Part shown: positions 27,127 through 36,292 of the stretch, piece by piece
Layout: the number at the start of each line of letters is the position of its first letter
How positions within the stretch are numbered: the first letter of the stretch is position 1
DNA from: Muriicola soli
GTDB lineage: Bacteria; Bacteroidota; Bacteroidia; Flavobacteriales; Flavobacteriaceae
DNA length: 64,000 nucleotides
Direction of reading: 5' to 3'
Assembly (NCBI RefSeq): GCF_004139715.1
Contig: NZ_CP035544.1
Coordinates: forward strand, 3,003,494 to 3,067,493
The notes under the pieces: generated by a model
What the model was told of the DNA's origin: nothing
What the model saw: only the letters and a program-made list of their open reading frames with translations
Databases searched by the model: none
Position numbers and translations under genes: made by a program

Positions 27127-28197
27127 ATGAACTTCAAACATCTTAAGGGCAGAGGTGCACAACATAATTCCAAGAATAAGTTCGATGCACTTCATTCTGA
27201 ATGGAGAGACGATTTCCTAGAATACTGCTTAAAGGAGGGCGAGCTGGCCGACAATAATAAAACTGTTTACCTCCCTATTTTTCCAAAAACGATAATCAAT
27301 AAAGTAACTAGTCCGGATGTAGGAATGTCTTATTCCATGAATCCTTATCAGGGTTGTGAGCATGGATGTATCTACTGTTATGCCAGAAATACTCATGAAT
27401 TTTGGGGCTATAGTGCGGGGCTAGATTTTGAGCGAAAGATTTTAATTAAGGAGAATGCTCCGGAACTGCTTGAAGCCAAATTAAAAAGTAAATCGTGGAA
27501 AGCGGAGACCATCGTCCTCTCAGGAAATACGGATTGCTACCAGCCTGCTGAAAAAAAATACGAGATTACCAGAGCTTGTTTGGAGATTTTCCTGAAGTAC
27601 AGACATCCGGTTGGTATTATCACGAAGAATGCTTTGCTGCTGCGCGATCTCGATCTGATTATCGAATTAAATAAATACGGACTTATCGGGATAAACATTT
27701 CCGTGACATCACTAATTGAGGAGACCAGGAGGCTTTTAGAACCTAGGACGGCTACATTGTCGAGACGTCTCAAGACGATAGAGATCTTGTCTGAAAATAA
27801 GGTTCCTGTAAATGCAATGCTGGCACCACTAATTCCGGGAATCAACAGCCATGAATTAATGTCTCTGGCCAAGGCTGTCTCGGATTCCGGGGCGCTCTCT
27901 TTTACTCATACTGTGGTGAGGTTGAACGGCGCAATTGGAATGCTTTTTACAGATTGGATTAGAAGGACGATGCCCGATAAAGCAGAAAAAGTACTGAATC
28001 AGATCAAAAGCTGCCATGGGGGCAGCCTGCAGGATAGCAGATTCGGTATCAGAAACAGGGGGGAAGGACCACTGGCTACAAATCTAAAGGAAGTGGCGAG
28101 GATAGCCAGACAAAAGTATTTTAAGGGGAAGAAATTTCCAGCTCTGAATAAGGACTTACATCAGGAGTACAAAGAAGGGCAGTTAAAGTTATTTTAA
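27127..28197 (+). CDS. PA0069-type radical SAM protein (SplB-like)
   Basis: A 356-residue protein with the radical SAM cluster motif C77-x3-C81-x2-C84 in YQGCEHGCIYCYARNTHEFWG. The family-typical YARNTHEFWGY and the LSGNTDCYQPAEKKYEITR segment place it in the PA0069/SplB-like group, whose substrate is unknown. The enzyme would use a [4Fe-4S] cluster and S-adenosylmethionine in the cytoplasm. The N-terminus with KGRGAQHNSKNKFD is also typical. It has its own promoter candidate and ends at a bidirectional terminator shared with the opposing TonB receptor gene. Confidence 0.9.
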   Translation: MNFKHLKGRGAQHNSKNKFDALHSEWRDDFLEYCLKEGELADNNKTVYLPIFPKTIINKVTSPDVGMSYSMNPYQGCEHGCIYCYARNTHEFWGYSAGLDFERKILIKENAPELLEAKLKSKSWKAETIVLSGNTDCYQPAEKKYEITRACLEIFLKYRHPVGIITKNALLLRDLDLIIELNKYGLIGINISVTSLIEETRRLLEPRTATLSRRLKTIEILSENKVPVNAMLAPLIPGINSHELMSLAKAVSDSGALSFTHTVVRLNGAIGMLFTDWIRRTMPDKAEKVLNQIKSCHGGSLQDSRFGIRNRGEGPLATNLKEVARIARQKYFKGKKFPALNKDLHQEYKEGQLKLF

Positions 28198-28217
28198 GAT
28201 CAATCACACAGCTAAAG

Positions 28218-28260
28218 AATCTATAATTACTGCAGGCAGAGTAATAATTTAGATTTTATT
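28218..28260. terminator. Bidirectional terminator between radical SAM and TonB receptor genes
   Basis: AATCTA (28218-28223) pairs with TAGATT (28250-28255) and ATTACT (28226-28231) pairs with AGTAAT (28240-28245), giving a long imperfect hairpin with an internal loop and T-rich flanks. The two genes converge here, and the hairpin reaches the last codon of the receptor gene. Confidence 0.5.
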
Positions 28261-30727
28261 TGGAATATCCCTCCTCCTCGTCGTCTCTTTCGCGGTTTTC
28301 TTCCCTTCGTTTTTTCTTCTGATTGATACGGTAAACGAATGAAAAATTGATTTGTCTTTCCCGCCATTGAAATTCACTCTCCGATGAGAAAAATGGGGTT
28401 TCAGTTGAATTTATTCGTCGCCTTGAATTCAATAAATCTCTTACGTTTAGAGAAATTGTGCCTTTATCTTTCATGATATCCTTACTAAACGCAAGGTTGA
28501 GCGTGAAAATTCCTTCTGTTCTGGTTTGTGCGTTCTGAGTGGGACCTCTATAAAAAAGATTGGTTTGCCAATCGATTCTTCCCGGAAGACTGACTTTTGA
28601 TCCAAAACGCGAAAACCAGCTCGTGTTCTTTGCTCCGAAATCTGTTCCGCGGAATACCCCTTCGGTATTAAATTCAAAGAAATTAAAGCTCGTATTGATT
28701 CGCCACCACTTGGTGGGGTTGTAAAGAAGACCTAGTTCGGCACCAATTCGCTTGTTGGTGGATAAGTTTATAGGCAGCGAGCGTATGATGACAATACCGT
28801 CAGAGGTTACTTCGCCGGTTTCCTCTTGAATGCGCTCAAAAGAATTGGTTTCCCTTTGATAATAAACCGATGAGGTTAGCGTCAAATTTTCCCAACGTTT
28901 CAGGTATCCAACATCAAAGGCATCTGCAAACGACGGATCTAAATCAGGATTGCCCTGGAAAATATTGGTACGGCTAGATCTTGAAGGAAAAGGATTGATA
29001 AACCATCCTCTTGGTCTGTTGATACGGCGGTTATAGCCTAAAGTGATATTCTCGTTCTCCTTGAGCTCATAGGTCAGGTTTAAAGTCGGGAAAAGATTTA
29101 AATAGTTCTTATCGAAATCAAGTTCAATATCATCACCCAGTAAATTTTGAAGGGTTTCAACGTCAGCGCCAAGCACCTGGCCTTTTAACTGGGTGTTTTC
29201 TAACCGAAGTCCGGCCAAAAAGCTGAACTTTCCAAATTTATCGCCATATTGAGTATATAAGGCCTGAACATTTTGATTAAATATAAATTGGTTAGATAAA
29301 CCTGTATTGGACTCAAAATTACCGGTTTCCAGGTTGAGTTCTTCCAAATTGAAATTGGTGTCAGTTTCCTCAAAATTACCTCGATAGCCAGCTTCAAACT
29401 GAGCATCGCCAATGGGCAGTACATAATCTGCCTGAATCAGAAATTCATTCTGCACCTCTGTCTCTAGAATATTTTCTGCACCAACAGTCTCAGTATTTGG
29501 AAAGGTATTCTCTTCTGTTATTGTAATTGGTTTAATTTCTTCGTCGAAGGAGTACTGAGCATCTACCGCTAATTTATGCCCCTCATCATTGAAATTATTG
29601 ATGTAATTCAACGAGAGTTGGTAGGAGGCTTCGTCTTCAGCTTGGAGTTCCTGCCGCAAGGTTCTGCTGTCTATATCATTACCTACAAATCGAACGGTAT
29701 TGTTTTGGGTCAAATCTTCACCATCGTTAAGTCGGCCAAAAACACTAGCCGTTAACGAAGACTGATCAGTTAAAAAGTATTCAAGACCAACGTTTGCATT
29801 GAAGCCACTATTTTTTCTGTCGATATCCCTGTCTTCGGTAATTCTATCAAAAGATCCCTCTGAATACGTATTGTCAAAAAAACCGTTACCGGGTGGGGTA
29901 CTGTATGAATAGCCTAAGGTGGTAAAGAAGTTGTAATTATCTGTTCTGAAATTCAGGTTGGGCGTGAAATTAAATCGGTCAGGATAGCCTATAACCGTAT
30001 TAATAGTTCCATTAAAACCCCTGGTTTTTTCTTTTTTTAGTACGATGTTTAGGATACCAGCTGTTCCTTCGGCGTCGTAACGCGCAGATGGACTTGTAAT
30101 AACCTCTACCTTTTCAATAGCATCAGCAGGTAGTTGTTGCAAGGCATCTGTAGAACCAAAGCCTGCTAAGGCAGAAGGCCTGCCGTTAATTAGGATTCTA
30201 ACATTGCCATTCCCCCTTAGATTTATTGCACCATCAACATCTACCGTAACAGATGGAATGTTATCGAGTGCATCGCTAATGGTGGCTCCGCTATTAGTTA
30301 GGTCTTTCCCTACATTGTATATTTTTTTATCAAGTCGGACCTCTACCGATGTTCTTTCAGCAACCAGCTCAACCGACTCAAGTTGCTCTACATTGGGCGA
30401 TAATTTAAGCTTACCAAGATTGACTGAAGAATCAAAAGTTTGAACAGGGAGTTCCAAAGTTTTAAAAGAAATATATTCAATTCTACTTTTATATCTGCCT
30501 TGGGAAATTTCGACCTTAAATTTTCCATTAAGGTCAGTAATACCGCCGGTGATGTTTTCAGGGTTGTCAATATCCTGCAATACAAAAGTTGCAAACTCCA
30601 AAGGCTGCCCTGTTTCATTTTCAACAACGGTACCCGAGATGAAAATTGATTTTGACTGTGAAAGGCCCTGTGATGCGAAAGCTATTATAAAAAGAATCGA
30701 AAGGCTTATATTTTTAAAAGAACTCAT
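28256..30727 (-). CDS. TonB-dependent outer-membrane receptor (outer membrane beta-barrel family)
   Basis: An 823-residue outer-membrane protein. The chosen start gives the signal peptide MSSFKNISLSILFIIAFASQ; an upstream in-frame ATG at 30760 would bury it. Residues of about 27-110 form a carboxypeptidase-regulatory-like domain (GTVVENETGQPLEFATF). A plug domain with LRGNGNVRILINGRPSAL and PSARYDAEGTAGILNIVLKK follows, then a long barrel with many aromatic strands. The end is a very charged tail rich in R, E and D. The substrate is unknown. The LytTR two-component genes just upstream may control it. Confidence 0.88.
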   Translation of the reverse strand: MSSFKNISLSILFIIAFASQGLSQSKSIFISGTVVENETGQPLEFATFVLQDIDNPENITGGITDLNGKFKVEISQGRYKSRIEYISFKTLELPVQTFDSSVNLGKLKLSPNVEQLESVELVAERTSVEVRLDKKIYNVGKDLTNSGATISDALDNIPSVTVDVDGAINLRGNGNVRILINGRPSALAGFGSTDALQQLPADAIEKVEVITSPSARYDAEGTAGILNIVLKKEKTRGFNGTINTVIGYPDRFNFTPNLNFRTDNYNFFTTLGYSYSTPPGNGFFDNTYSEGSFDRITEDRDIDRKNSGFNANVGLEYFLTDQSSLTASVFGRLNDGEDLTQNNTVRFVGNDIDSRTLRQELQAEDEASYQLSLNYINNFNDEGHKLAVDAQYSFDEEIKPITITEENTFPNTETVGAENILETEVQNEFLIQADYVLPIGDAQFEAGYRGNFEETDTNFNLEELNLETGNFESNTGLSNQFIFNQNVQALYTQYGDKFGKFSFLAGLRLENTQLKGQVLGADVETLQNLLGDDIELDFDKNYLNLFPTLNLTYELKENENITLGYNRRINRPRGWFINPFPSRSSRTNIFQGNPDLDPSFADAFDVGYLKRWENLTLTSSVYYQRETNSFERIQEETGEVTSDGIVIIRSLPINLSTNKRIGAELGLLYNPTKWWRINTSFNFFEFNTEGVFRGTDFGAKNTSWFSRFGSKVSLPGRIDWQTNLFYRGPTQNAQTRTEGIFTLNLAFSKDIMKDKGTISLNVRDLLNSRRRINSTETPFFSSESEFQWRERQINFSFVYRINQKKKRREENRERDDEEEGYSK

Positions 30728-30745
30728 TCTGTTTAATGTTTGATT

Positions 30746-30753
30746 CAAAACTA
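30746..30753 (-). promoter_or_regulatory. -7 box of the TonB receptor gene
   Basis: The minus strand reads TAGTTTTG, an exact TAnnTTTG match, leaving a leader of about 12 bases before the ATG at 30727. No clear -33 TTTG is present at the usual distance, which could mean that an activator is needed. The LytTR regulator gene next door is a candidate. Confidence 0.42.
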
Positions 30754-30874
30754 TAAACAATATGACGTCTTTAAAACTTTATTCTTCCAACACCCAAACA
30801 AAACATGTCAACGACACTAAGAAAATGTTAAAGGAATTTTCCTCATGGGATTTTTATAAATTACTAAGAGATTA

Positions 30875-31576
30875 TTACTGATTCAAAACCTTATTGACGA
30901 ATGCTTCTTTGTATAACCTGCCGATTGGGAGCTCCATGTCATTATCTAAATAAACACGATTGCCTAAAAACTTTACGATCTTTTTGGTATTAATTAAATA
31001 GGATTTGTGAATTCTTAGAAACAAATCTTTTGGCAGCACCTCTTCCCAATGTTTCAGCCGCTCTACGGAGAGGTGTTTGGTCTCTTTGGTATAAATTACT
31101 GTGTAATCGGTATCTGATTTTATAAAAGAGATATCAGAGACCTTCAATTTTCGGTATTCGTGGCCTGACTTAATATAAATATCATCCGAATCATTTATTG
31201 TTTGGCTGGTTTGCCTGTCGCTATTACCAGGTGTTTTACTCACCTTGGCTATGGCTTTTAAAAATCGTTGAAATGAAAATGGTTTTAGCAGATAATCAAT
31301 GACATTGTATTCATAGCTTTCAAGGGCATAATCAGAAAAGGCGGTGGTTAGGATTATATTAGGCCGGTTACTCAAGGATTTAATAAATTCCAAGCCGGTC
31401 AATTTGGGCAAGTGAATATCTAGAAATACAATATCCACTGTATTGTTTTTGAGGAATTCCATGGCCTCCAGAGCACTTGAAAACGTACCTTTAAGTTGCA
31501 GGATCTTAGCGTCTTCAATGTATTTTTGCAAGATGCGCTGCGCCGGTACTTGGTCTTCAATAATAATGCAGGTCAT
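30875..31576 (-). CDS. LytTR-family response regulator
   Basis: A 233-residue two-domain regulator. The receiver domain (about 1-120) has the phosphoacceptor D53 in IVFLDIHLPKLTG and a conserved lysine in YLLKPFSFQRF. The LytTR DNA-binding domain (about 140-233) shows ISFIKSDTDYTVIYT and FLRIHKSYLIN. It begins 4 bases after the kinase gene, its evident partner. The TonB receptor gene lies downstream in the same direction, with its own -7 box. Confidence 0.93.
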   Translation of the reverse strand: MTCIIIEDQVPAQRILQKYIEDAKILQLKGTFSSALEAMEFLKNNTVDIVFLDIHLPKLTGLEFIKSLSNRPNIILTTAFSDYALESYEYNVIDYLLKPFSFQRFLKAIAKVSKTPGNSDRQTSQTINDSDDIYIKSGHEYRKLKVSDISFIKSDTDYTVIYTKETKHLSVERLKHWEEVLPKDLFLRIHKSYLINTKKIVKFLGNRVYLDNDMELPIGRLYKEAFVNKVLNQ

Positions 31577-31580
31577 TTCG

Positions 31581-32597
31581 TCAGATTTTTGTCAGTTCAA
31601 TACTTAAGTCCACCTCGTAGGTATTGCCATTATCACGTATAGACAGCTCGTGTTTTTTCGGGTAAATCAGGTTTAATCTCTTTCTCACATTAGTCAATCC
31701 TATTCCGCTTGAGAGACTTTCATGTTTTTCACCACTATCGTGATTATTGATACACTTAAAAAGCAAGGTATCACCCTTAAAAGAGACATCAATTTTGATA
31801 CTTATATCGTCTGATTGCTCTGCCTGACTATGTTTAAAAGCATTTTCTATAAATACAATTAAAATTAATGGGGCAATTTTATAGTTGGCCACTTGTTGGG
31901 ACACATTAAAAGATACCGTACCCCGATCTTCAATCTGTAATTTGCTCAATGCGATAAAATTCTGAAGCTGTTCTAATTCTTTCGCAAGAGGCACGAAGTT
32001 TTCCTTGCATTCGTATAGCATATATCTTAGCAGACCACTGAGTTCCAGAATAATCTGAGGGGTCTTTTCAGAACCTTGAATGGCATATGAATAAAGGTTG
32101 TTGAGGTTGTTGAACAAAAAATGCGGATTGATTTGTGAACGTAAAAATTGGAGTTCGCTTTCTTCAATAATGCTTTCAAGTTTTTCAATTTGCTGTTGCT
32201 TTTGCAGCGCATCCCATCCAAATTTAAATCCCACCAAAACGGTAAGTACAGGGAGCACCCCCAGCATAGAGTAAAGGACCGGAGCAAAAGAAGAAGCTCT
32301 TCTTGTCCCCGGAAAAAATACAGGTTCTAAAACTAATTCCTCAAGGACGATGAGCAAAGCAATAATGGATACAAGAGAAATCGAAAATAGAATATACTTT
32401 TTCTTGTATAGAAGCTTTGGCATTAGAAAATATCCGATAATAGTGGAAGCCAGGACATAAGTTGAAAAGAAAACGAACTGATGTAATTTAAATCCTGGTT
32501 CGTTACGATCAAAGGAGTAAAAAAGAAAGACTACTACTAACAGAATCACTTGAAAAACAAGTTCTTTAATCGAAATGTTCCATTTTGACTGTTTCAT
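31581..32597 (-). CDS. LytS/YehU-type sensor histidine kinase
   Basis: About 338 residues from the ATG at 32597; a more upstream ATG at 32633 is also possible. The first 150 residues hold four hydrophobic helices and a short cytoplasmic coil. The His_kinase domain has the diagnostic QINPHFLFNNLNNLYSYAI, where the histidine after INP is phosphorylated. The ATPase domain shows VFIENAFKHS and GIGLTNVRKRL. It pairs with the adjacent LytTR regulator. The signal it senses is unknown and no extracytoplasmic domain is present. Confidence 0.9.
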   Translation of the reverse strand: MKQSKWNISIKELVFQVILLVVVFLFYSFDRNEPGFKLHQFVFFSTYVLASTIIGYFLMPKLLYKKKYILFSISLVSIIALLIVLEELVLEPVFFPGTRRASSFAPVLYSMLGVLPVLTVLVGFKFGWDALQKQQQIEKLESIIEESELQFLRSQINPHFLFNNLNNLYSYAIQGSEKTPQIILELSGLLRYMLYECKENFVPLAKELEQLQNFIALSKLQIEDRGTVSFNVSQQVANYKIAPLILIVFIENAFKHSQAEQSDDISIKIDVSFKGDTLLFKCINNHDSGEKHESLSSGIGLTNVRKRLNLIYPKKHELSIRDNGNTYEVDLSIELTKI

Positions 32598-32769
32598 GGG
32601 AAGCAAGAGAATAGTTTGATAGATACTCACCAAAAAAAACTCGCAAACGGCATACTTTTAATTGTAAACTACTGGGAATAATGATTTTAATGTATTCACC
32701 AGTTCCAGTAACTGCCGTTAATTATCTCAATGGGATGAATCAAATCTATGTACCATCAATTAAGACGAT

Positions 32770-34194
32770 TTAACTCAAGTCCCAACCTTTGCGATAAGTA
32801 CCTTTAACCCACTCGTTCGCTTTTTCAAAATTGGTAACTCGCATGGCATCGCCATCCCACATAATTTTTCTTCTGCCAGGATAGGCAAAAGGATCCCAGT
32901 CGCCTAACTGCTTGCCTTCTTTGAGTTCTTTATATTGAAAAGCTTTAATAGCCAGATTGCCCATGAGCACAGCCTCTGTAAGTGGTCCTGAACGATCAAA
33001 ACTGGAAGAAGTATTACTGCCTTGCATGCAGCCTTCTACCCAATTTTGCTGATGCCCTCCCGTGCTACCTAATACTCTTGGCAAGGTAGGCGAAGGGGGA
33101 GAAAACAGACCCATCATTTCCGAAGGGAGCAATCGGGCATTACGGGAATAGACATCACAAACGAGAATTCCTTTAGTACCATAAAAAACAGTTCCCCCTC
33201 CGGTATCTCCTATAGTTTCATCGTCTTTTAACTCGTCGGGAAGGTCGGGCATGATGCCTCCATCATACCAGTTCAGTGCTATTTCACCGTGATTCGGGGT
33301 ATCAAATTTCAATCTGACGATGGAAGAAGCCGGACAAGAAGCACTATAGTCGGCTTCTACAAAATCACCTACCCAATTTGTGGTACAACTGGCTTCTGCT
33401 TCGGTAGGATAACCCAGGTCTAGCACTCCAAAAGGGGTCTCCATAATATGGCAACCCATATCTCCTAAAGCACCGGTGCCAAAGTCCCACCATCCACGCC
33501 ATTTAAAGGGTAGGTAGGCGTTATTGTAATCTCGTTTAGCTGCCGGACCTAACCACAGGTCCCAATCCAGGCCATCCGGGATTTCGTCCTTCCCTTGAGG
33601 GAGCGGAATTCCTTGCGGCCATACAGGACGGTTTGTCCAGCAATCGACCCGCTCTACTTTACCAATTATGCCAGAGTTTATCCATTCCTTAGCTTGTCTG
33701 CTACCGTCACTGGATGCTCCCTGGTTACCCATTTGAGTTGAAATACCATTTTCAGCAGCTACTTGTGTCATCAATCGGGCTTCAGCGATATTATGGGTGA
33801 GGGGTTTTTCCACATAGGCGTGCTTTTTAGCCCTCATAAAAGGCAATGCTATGGTAGCATGGGTATGGTCTGGAGTAGCAACCATAATCGCATCCATATC
33901 CTTTAGCTGCTTGTCGTACACTTTGCGAAAGTCCTTATAGCGTTTTACATCCGGGAAGAATTCATAGGTTTGGGCCGCTCGTCGATCATCTACATCGCAG
34001 AAAGAGACGAATTTTACCTTTCCTGTTTCATGTAGGCCTCTAATGACACCAGATCCTCTTCCTCCCACTCCAAAAGCGCCAACGTAGAGCGTGTCACTCG
34101 GGGGCACATGTCCCTTTCCGAGAACATAACTGGGAACAATAGAAAACACAGCGGAAGAAGCCGTTACATTTTTAATAAATTTTCGTCTTTGCAT
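32770..34194 (-). CDS. Gfo/Idh/MocA family oxidoreductase, Tat-exported
   Basis: A 474-residue protein with a twin-arginine signal (MQRRKFIKNVTASSAVFSIV), so it should be folded with its cofactor in the cytoplasm and exported. A Rossmann domain follows with GAFGVGGRGSGVIRG, then the family EKP motif in AYVEKPLTHNIAEARL. Typical substrates are sugars or cyclitols oxidised with NAD(P). The substrate is not predictable, and the exported form in Bacteroidota may keep NAD tightly bound. It stands alone, with the HD gene more than 100 bases away on the same strand. Confidence 0.85.
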   Translation of the reverse strand: MQRRKFIKNVTASSAVFSIVPSYVLGKGHVPPSDTLYVGAFGVGGRGSGVIRGLHETGKVKFVSFCDVDDRRAAQTYEFFPDVKRYKDFRKVYDKQLKDMDAIMVATPDHTHATIALPFMRAKKHAYVEKPLTHNIAEARLMTQVAAENGISTQMGNQGASSDGSRQAKEWINSGIIGKVERVDCWTNRPVWPQGIPLPQGKDEIPDGLDWDLWLGPAAKRDYNNAYLPFKWRGWWDFGTGALGDMGCHIMETPFGVLDLGYPTEAEASCTTNWVGDFVEADYSASCPASSIVRLKFDTPNHGEIALNWYDGGIMPDLPDELKDDETIGDTGGGTVFYGTKGILVCDVYSRNARLLPSEMMGLFSPPSPTLPRVLGSTGGHQQNWVEGCMQGSNTSSSFDRSGPLTEAVLMGNLAIKAFQYKELKEGKQLGDWDPFAYPGRRKIMWDGDAMRVTNFEKANEWVKGTYRKGWDLS

Positions 34195-34303
34195 GAATTT
34201 TTCCTTTTAAGATGCGAGGAAAGATACAAAAAAACAGATCGAATAAAAGTAGATGAAGTGGATGTTGGGGAGTGCTTTTATAGCACAGGCAACCTAATTG
34301 CAT

Positions 34304-34963
34304 TTAACGGTTTCCATTCCATTCAGCATAGAATTGTTCCAGGTATCCAAGAAGAAAATCGTGCCGTTGTTCTGCAATTTTTCTCCCTGTTTTGGTGTTC
34401 ATTTTGTCTTTAAGCAATAACAGCTTTTCATAAAAATGATTGATGGTGGGGCTTTGGGAGTTTTTGTAAGTGTCCTTGTTCATGCTGAGGTTCGGAGCAA
34501 TGTCAGGATCGTAGAGTTTTCTGTTTTTAAAGCCTCCGTAGTGAAAGGCTCTGGCAATGCCGATGGCTCCTAGGGCATCTAATCTATCTGCATCCTGAAC
34601 CACATGTAATTCCAATGGATGCTTTGGGGTGATTTTTTGTCCAACTGTATTTTTAAACGAGATGTTTTCAATGATGTAACAGACCTTATCGATGACCTTA
34701 TTATCAACTCCGATGGAATTGAGAAATTCCTTCGCCAGTTTAGGCCCGAGGGTTTCGTCTCCTTTATGGAATTTGGCATCAGCAATATCGTGTAGTAAAG
34801 CGCCTAAACTCACAACCAGTACATCTGCCTTTTCATCTTTGGAAATGAGGAGTGCATTTTTAAATACCCTTTGAGTATGAAACCAATCATGGCCGGCCTC
34901 TGCATTTACAAGAGTTTCTTTTACAAAATCGATGGTTGATTCAACCAGTTCTGTATTGGTCAT
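34304..34963 (-). CDS. HD-domain phosphohydrolase
   Basis: A 219-residue cytoplasmic protein of the YpgQ/YedJ-like HD family. Metal-binding residues are visible as H25 and H29 in GHDWFHTQRVF, H58-D59 in LLHDIADAKFH, and a further aspartate in QDADRLDALGAIGIAR. Such proteins hydrolyse phosphate esters of nucleotides. The start overlaps the end of the acyltransferase gene by 4 bases, so the two are in one operon. Confidence 0.88.
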   Translation of the reverse strand: MTNTELVESTIDFVKETLVNAEAGHDWFHTQRVFKNALLISKDEKADVLVVSLGALLHDIADAKFHKGDETLGPKLAKEFLNSIGVDNKVIDKVCYIIENISFKNTVGQKITPKHPLELHVVQDADRLDALGAIGIARAFHYGGFKNRKLYDPDIAPNLSMNKDTYKNSQSPTINHFYEKLLLLKDKMNTKTGRKIAEQRHDFLLGYLEQFYAEWNGNR

Positions 34964-35697
34964 GGGTTAATTCGGATGTCTTTGGTGATTTGTTCTTCTA
35001 CTCTGGAAATAAGTACATCAGCGTCTCCTGTATTAGCAATTGCAGGGTGCACCTTAAAAATCAAATGGGAACCGATACCATAAGGAAACTTACCATACCG
35101 CAGCATTTTCCATGAATTATTTATGCTGATGGGTACTATCAGGGCAGATGGAGCTTGCTTCATTAAAACCTTTAAGCCGGTTGTCTGAAATTTTTTAGGG
35201 TGCCCCGTCCTGCTTCGGGTACCTTCGGGAAAGATAACTGCGCTCCTGTTGTGTTTTTCTATGTACTTACCCAGTTTCGAAATGGCCAACAGAGCCTGTT
35301 TACTATCCTTCCTGTCGATCAATGCAGAACCTCCGTGTCTCAGATTAAACGAAACACTTGGAATCCCCTTGCCCAATTCAATTTTACTGACAAACTTGGG
35401 ATGATGCTTTCTCAAATACCAGATGATGGGCGGAATATCGTTCATACTCTGGTGATTGGAAACGATGATAAGAGGTTTATCCTCAGGAATTTGCTGCTTG
35501 TTGATAAAGGTATAGCGTGTACCCAGGATGTAAGTGCACCACATTAATACCAGGTTGAGATAGCTCACACTTTTTTGATGGGCGTGGTACCCAAACCAAT
35601 TCAGGCATATCCATTGCACAGGATGGAAAACAAGCAGGCTAATTCCAAAAATGAGGAAGTACAAAACCGTTAAGGGGTAAGCCAGGAGCTTTCGCAT
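34960..35697 (-). CDS. 1-acyl-sn-glycerol-3-phosphate acyltransferase (PlsC family)
   Basis: A 245-residue inner-membrane enzyme. The start at 35697 gives MRKLLAYPLTVLYFLIFG and avoids the adenine-rich run in front. The acyltransferase motifs are intact: NHQSMND (H82-x4-D87) and FPEGTRSRTG near residue 140. The family adds the second acyl chain to lysophosphatidate in phospholipid synthesis. Its stop overlaps the HD gene start by 4 bases. Confidence 0.92.
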   Translation of the reverse strand: MRKLLAYPLTVLYFLIFGISLLVFHPVQWICLNWFGYHAHQKSVSYLNLVLMWCTYILGTRYTFINKQQIPEDKPLIIVSNHQSMNDIPPIIWYLRKHHPKFVSKIELGKGIPSVSFNLRHGGSALIDRKDSKQALLAISKLGKYIEKHNRSAVIFPEGTRSRTGHPKKFQTTGLKVLMKQAPSALIVPISINNSWKMLRYGKFPYGIGSHLIFKVHPAIANTGDADVLISRVEEQITKDIRINP

Positions 35698-35709
35698 AAA
35701 ACAAAAATA

Positions 35710-35737
35710 AAAAAACCGCACTTGGAATAGTGCGGTT
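35710..35737 (-). terminator. Rho-independent terminator of the bacilliredoxin gene
   Basis: AACCGCAC (35714-35721) pairs with GTGCGGTT (35730-35737) around an 8-base loop. On the minus strand it is followed by a T-rich run, so it ends transcription coming from the bacilliredoxin gene and insulates plsC. Confidence 0.85.
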
Positions 35738-35759
35738 CAATAAATATGTCTGTTATAAA

Positions 35760-36170
35760 CTAACAAAATTCATTATACGCCTCAGTCAGATTTTCGGCAA
35801 TCATCTCAGCAGGACGACCTTCAATATGGTGTCTTTCAATCATATGGACCAGTTCTCCATTTTTAAACAATGCCATACTGGGGGATGATGGAGGAAAAGG
35901 AACCATTAGATTTCTCGCTGCATCAACTGCTTCTGTATCTACCCCGGCAAAAACCGTGATAAGATGATCTGGTTTTTTATCGTTTCTCAGGCTTAACTTA
36001 GCAGCAGGTCTGGCATTGGCTGCTGCACATCCGCATACAGAGTTAACCACTACCAAGGTAGTGCCCTCTTTTCCAATGGCGCTATTTACAGCCTCCGCGG
36101 TATATAATTCTTCAAAGCCTGCTGTAGACAGGTCTTCTCTCATGGGTTTTACTAATTCTGCAGGATACAT
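35760..36170 (-). CDS. BrxA/BrxB family bacilliredoxin
   Basis: A 136-residue cytoplasmic thioredoxin-fold protein, the usual size for the YphP/YqiW (DUF1094) group. The active site is the C46-G47-C48 motif in VVNSVCGCAAANARPA. In Bacillus these proteins remove bacillithiol from oxidised proteins. In Bacteroidota, where bacillithiol is made by some species, the same role is likely but inferred. The gene has its own promoter and terminator. Confidence 0.93.
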   Translation of the reverse strand: MYPAELVKPMREDLSTAGFEELYTAEAVNSAIGKEGTTLVVVNSVCGCAAANARPAAKLSLRNDKKPDHLITVFAGVDTEAVDAARNLMVPFPPSSPSMALFKNGELVHMIERHHIEGRPAEMIAENLTEAYNEFC

Positions 36171-36192
36171 AGTCTTATTTTTTTATTGAGCA

Positions 36193-36227
36193 CAAAGATA
36201 GGAATTATGAGGAAATTATAAGCCAAA
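36193..36227 (-). promoter_or_regulatory. Bacilliredoxin gene promoter
   Basis: On the minus strand TTTG (36224-36227) is followed after 23 bases by TATCTTTG (36193-36200), a full match to the Bacteroidota -33/-7 pattern. The predicted leader is about 16 bases. This is one of the best promoters in the window. Confidence 0.6.
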
Positions 36228-36266
36228 GCTTTCTTAAGACTACCGAACTTTTTAGCGGTTAAACCC

Positions 36267-36274
36267 TATCTTTG
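36267..36274 (+). promoter_or_regulatory. -7 box of the TerB/DnaJ gene
   Basis: TATCTTTG matches TAnnTTTG exactly and lies 18 bases before the ATG at 36293. A -33 TTTG at the right distance is not seen. It is back to back with the bacilliredoxin promoter. Confidence 0.4.
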
Positions 36275-36292
36275 GCAAAATTTTTTTTGAGC

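Noticed and set aside
35702..35709. TATTTTTG on the minus strand just before plsC, as a promoter
   Set aside because: It is the T tract of the bacilliredoxin terminator, and a start there would leave no leader before the plsC start codon.
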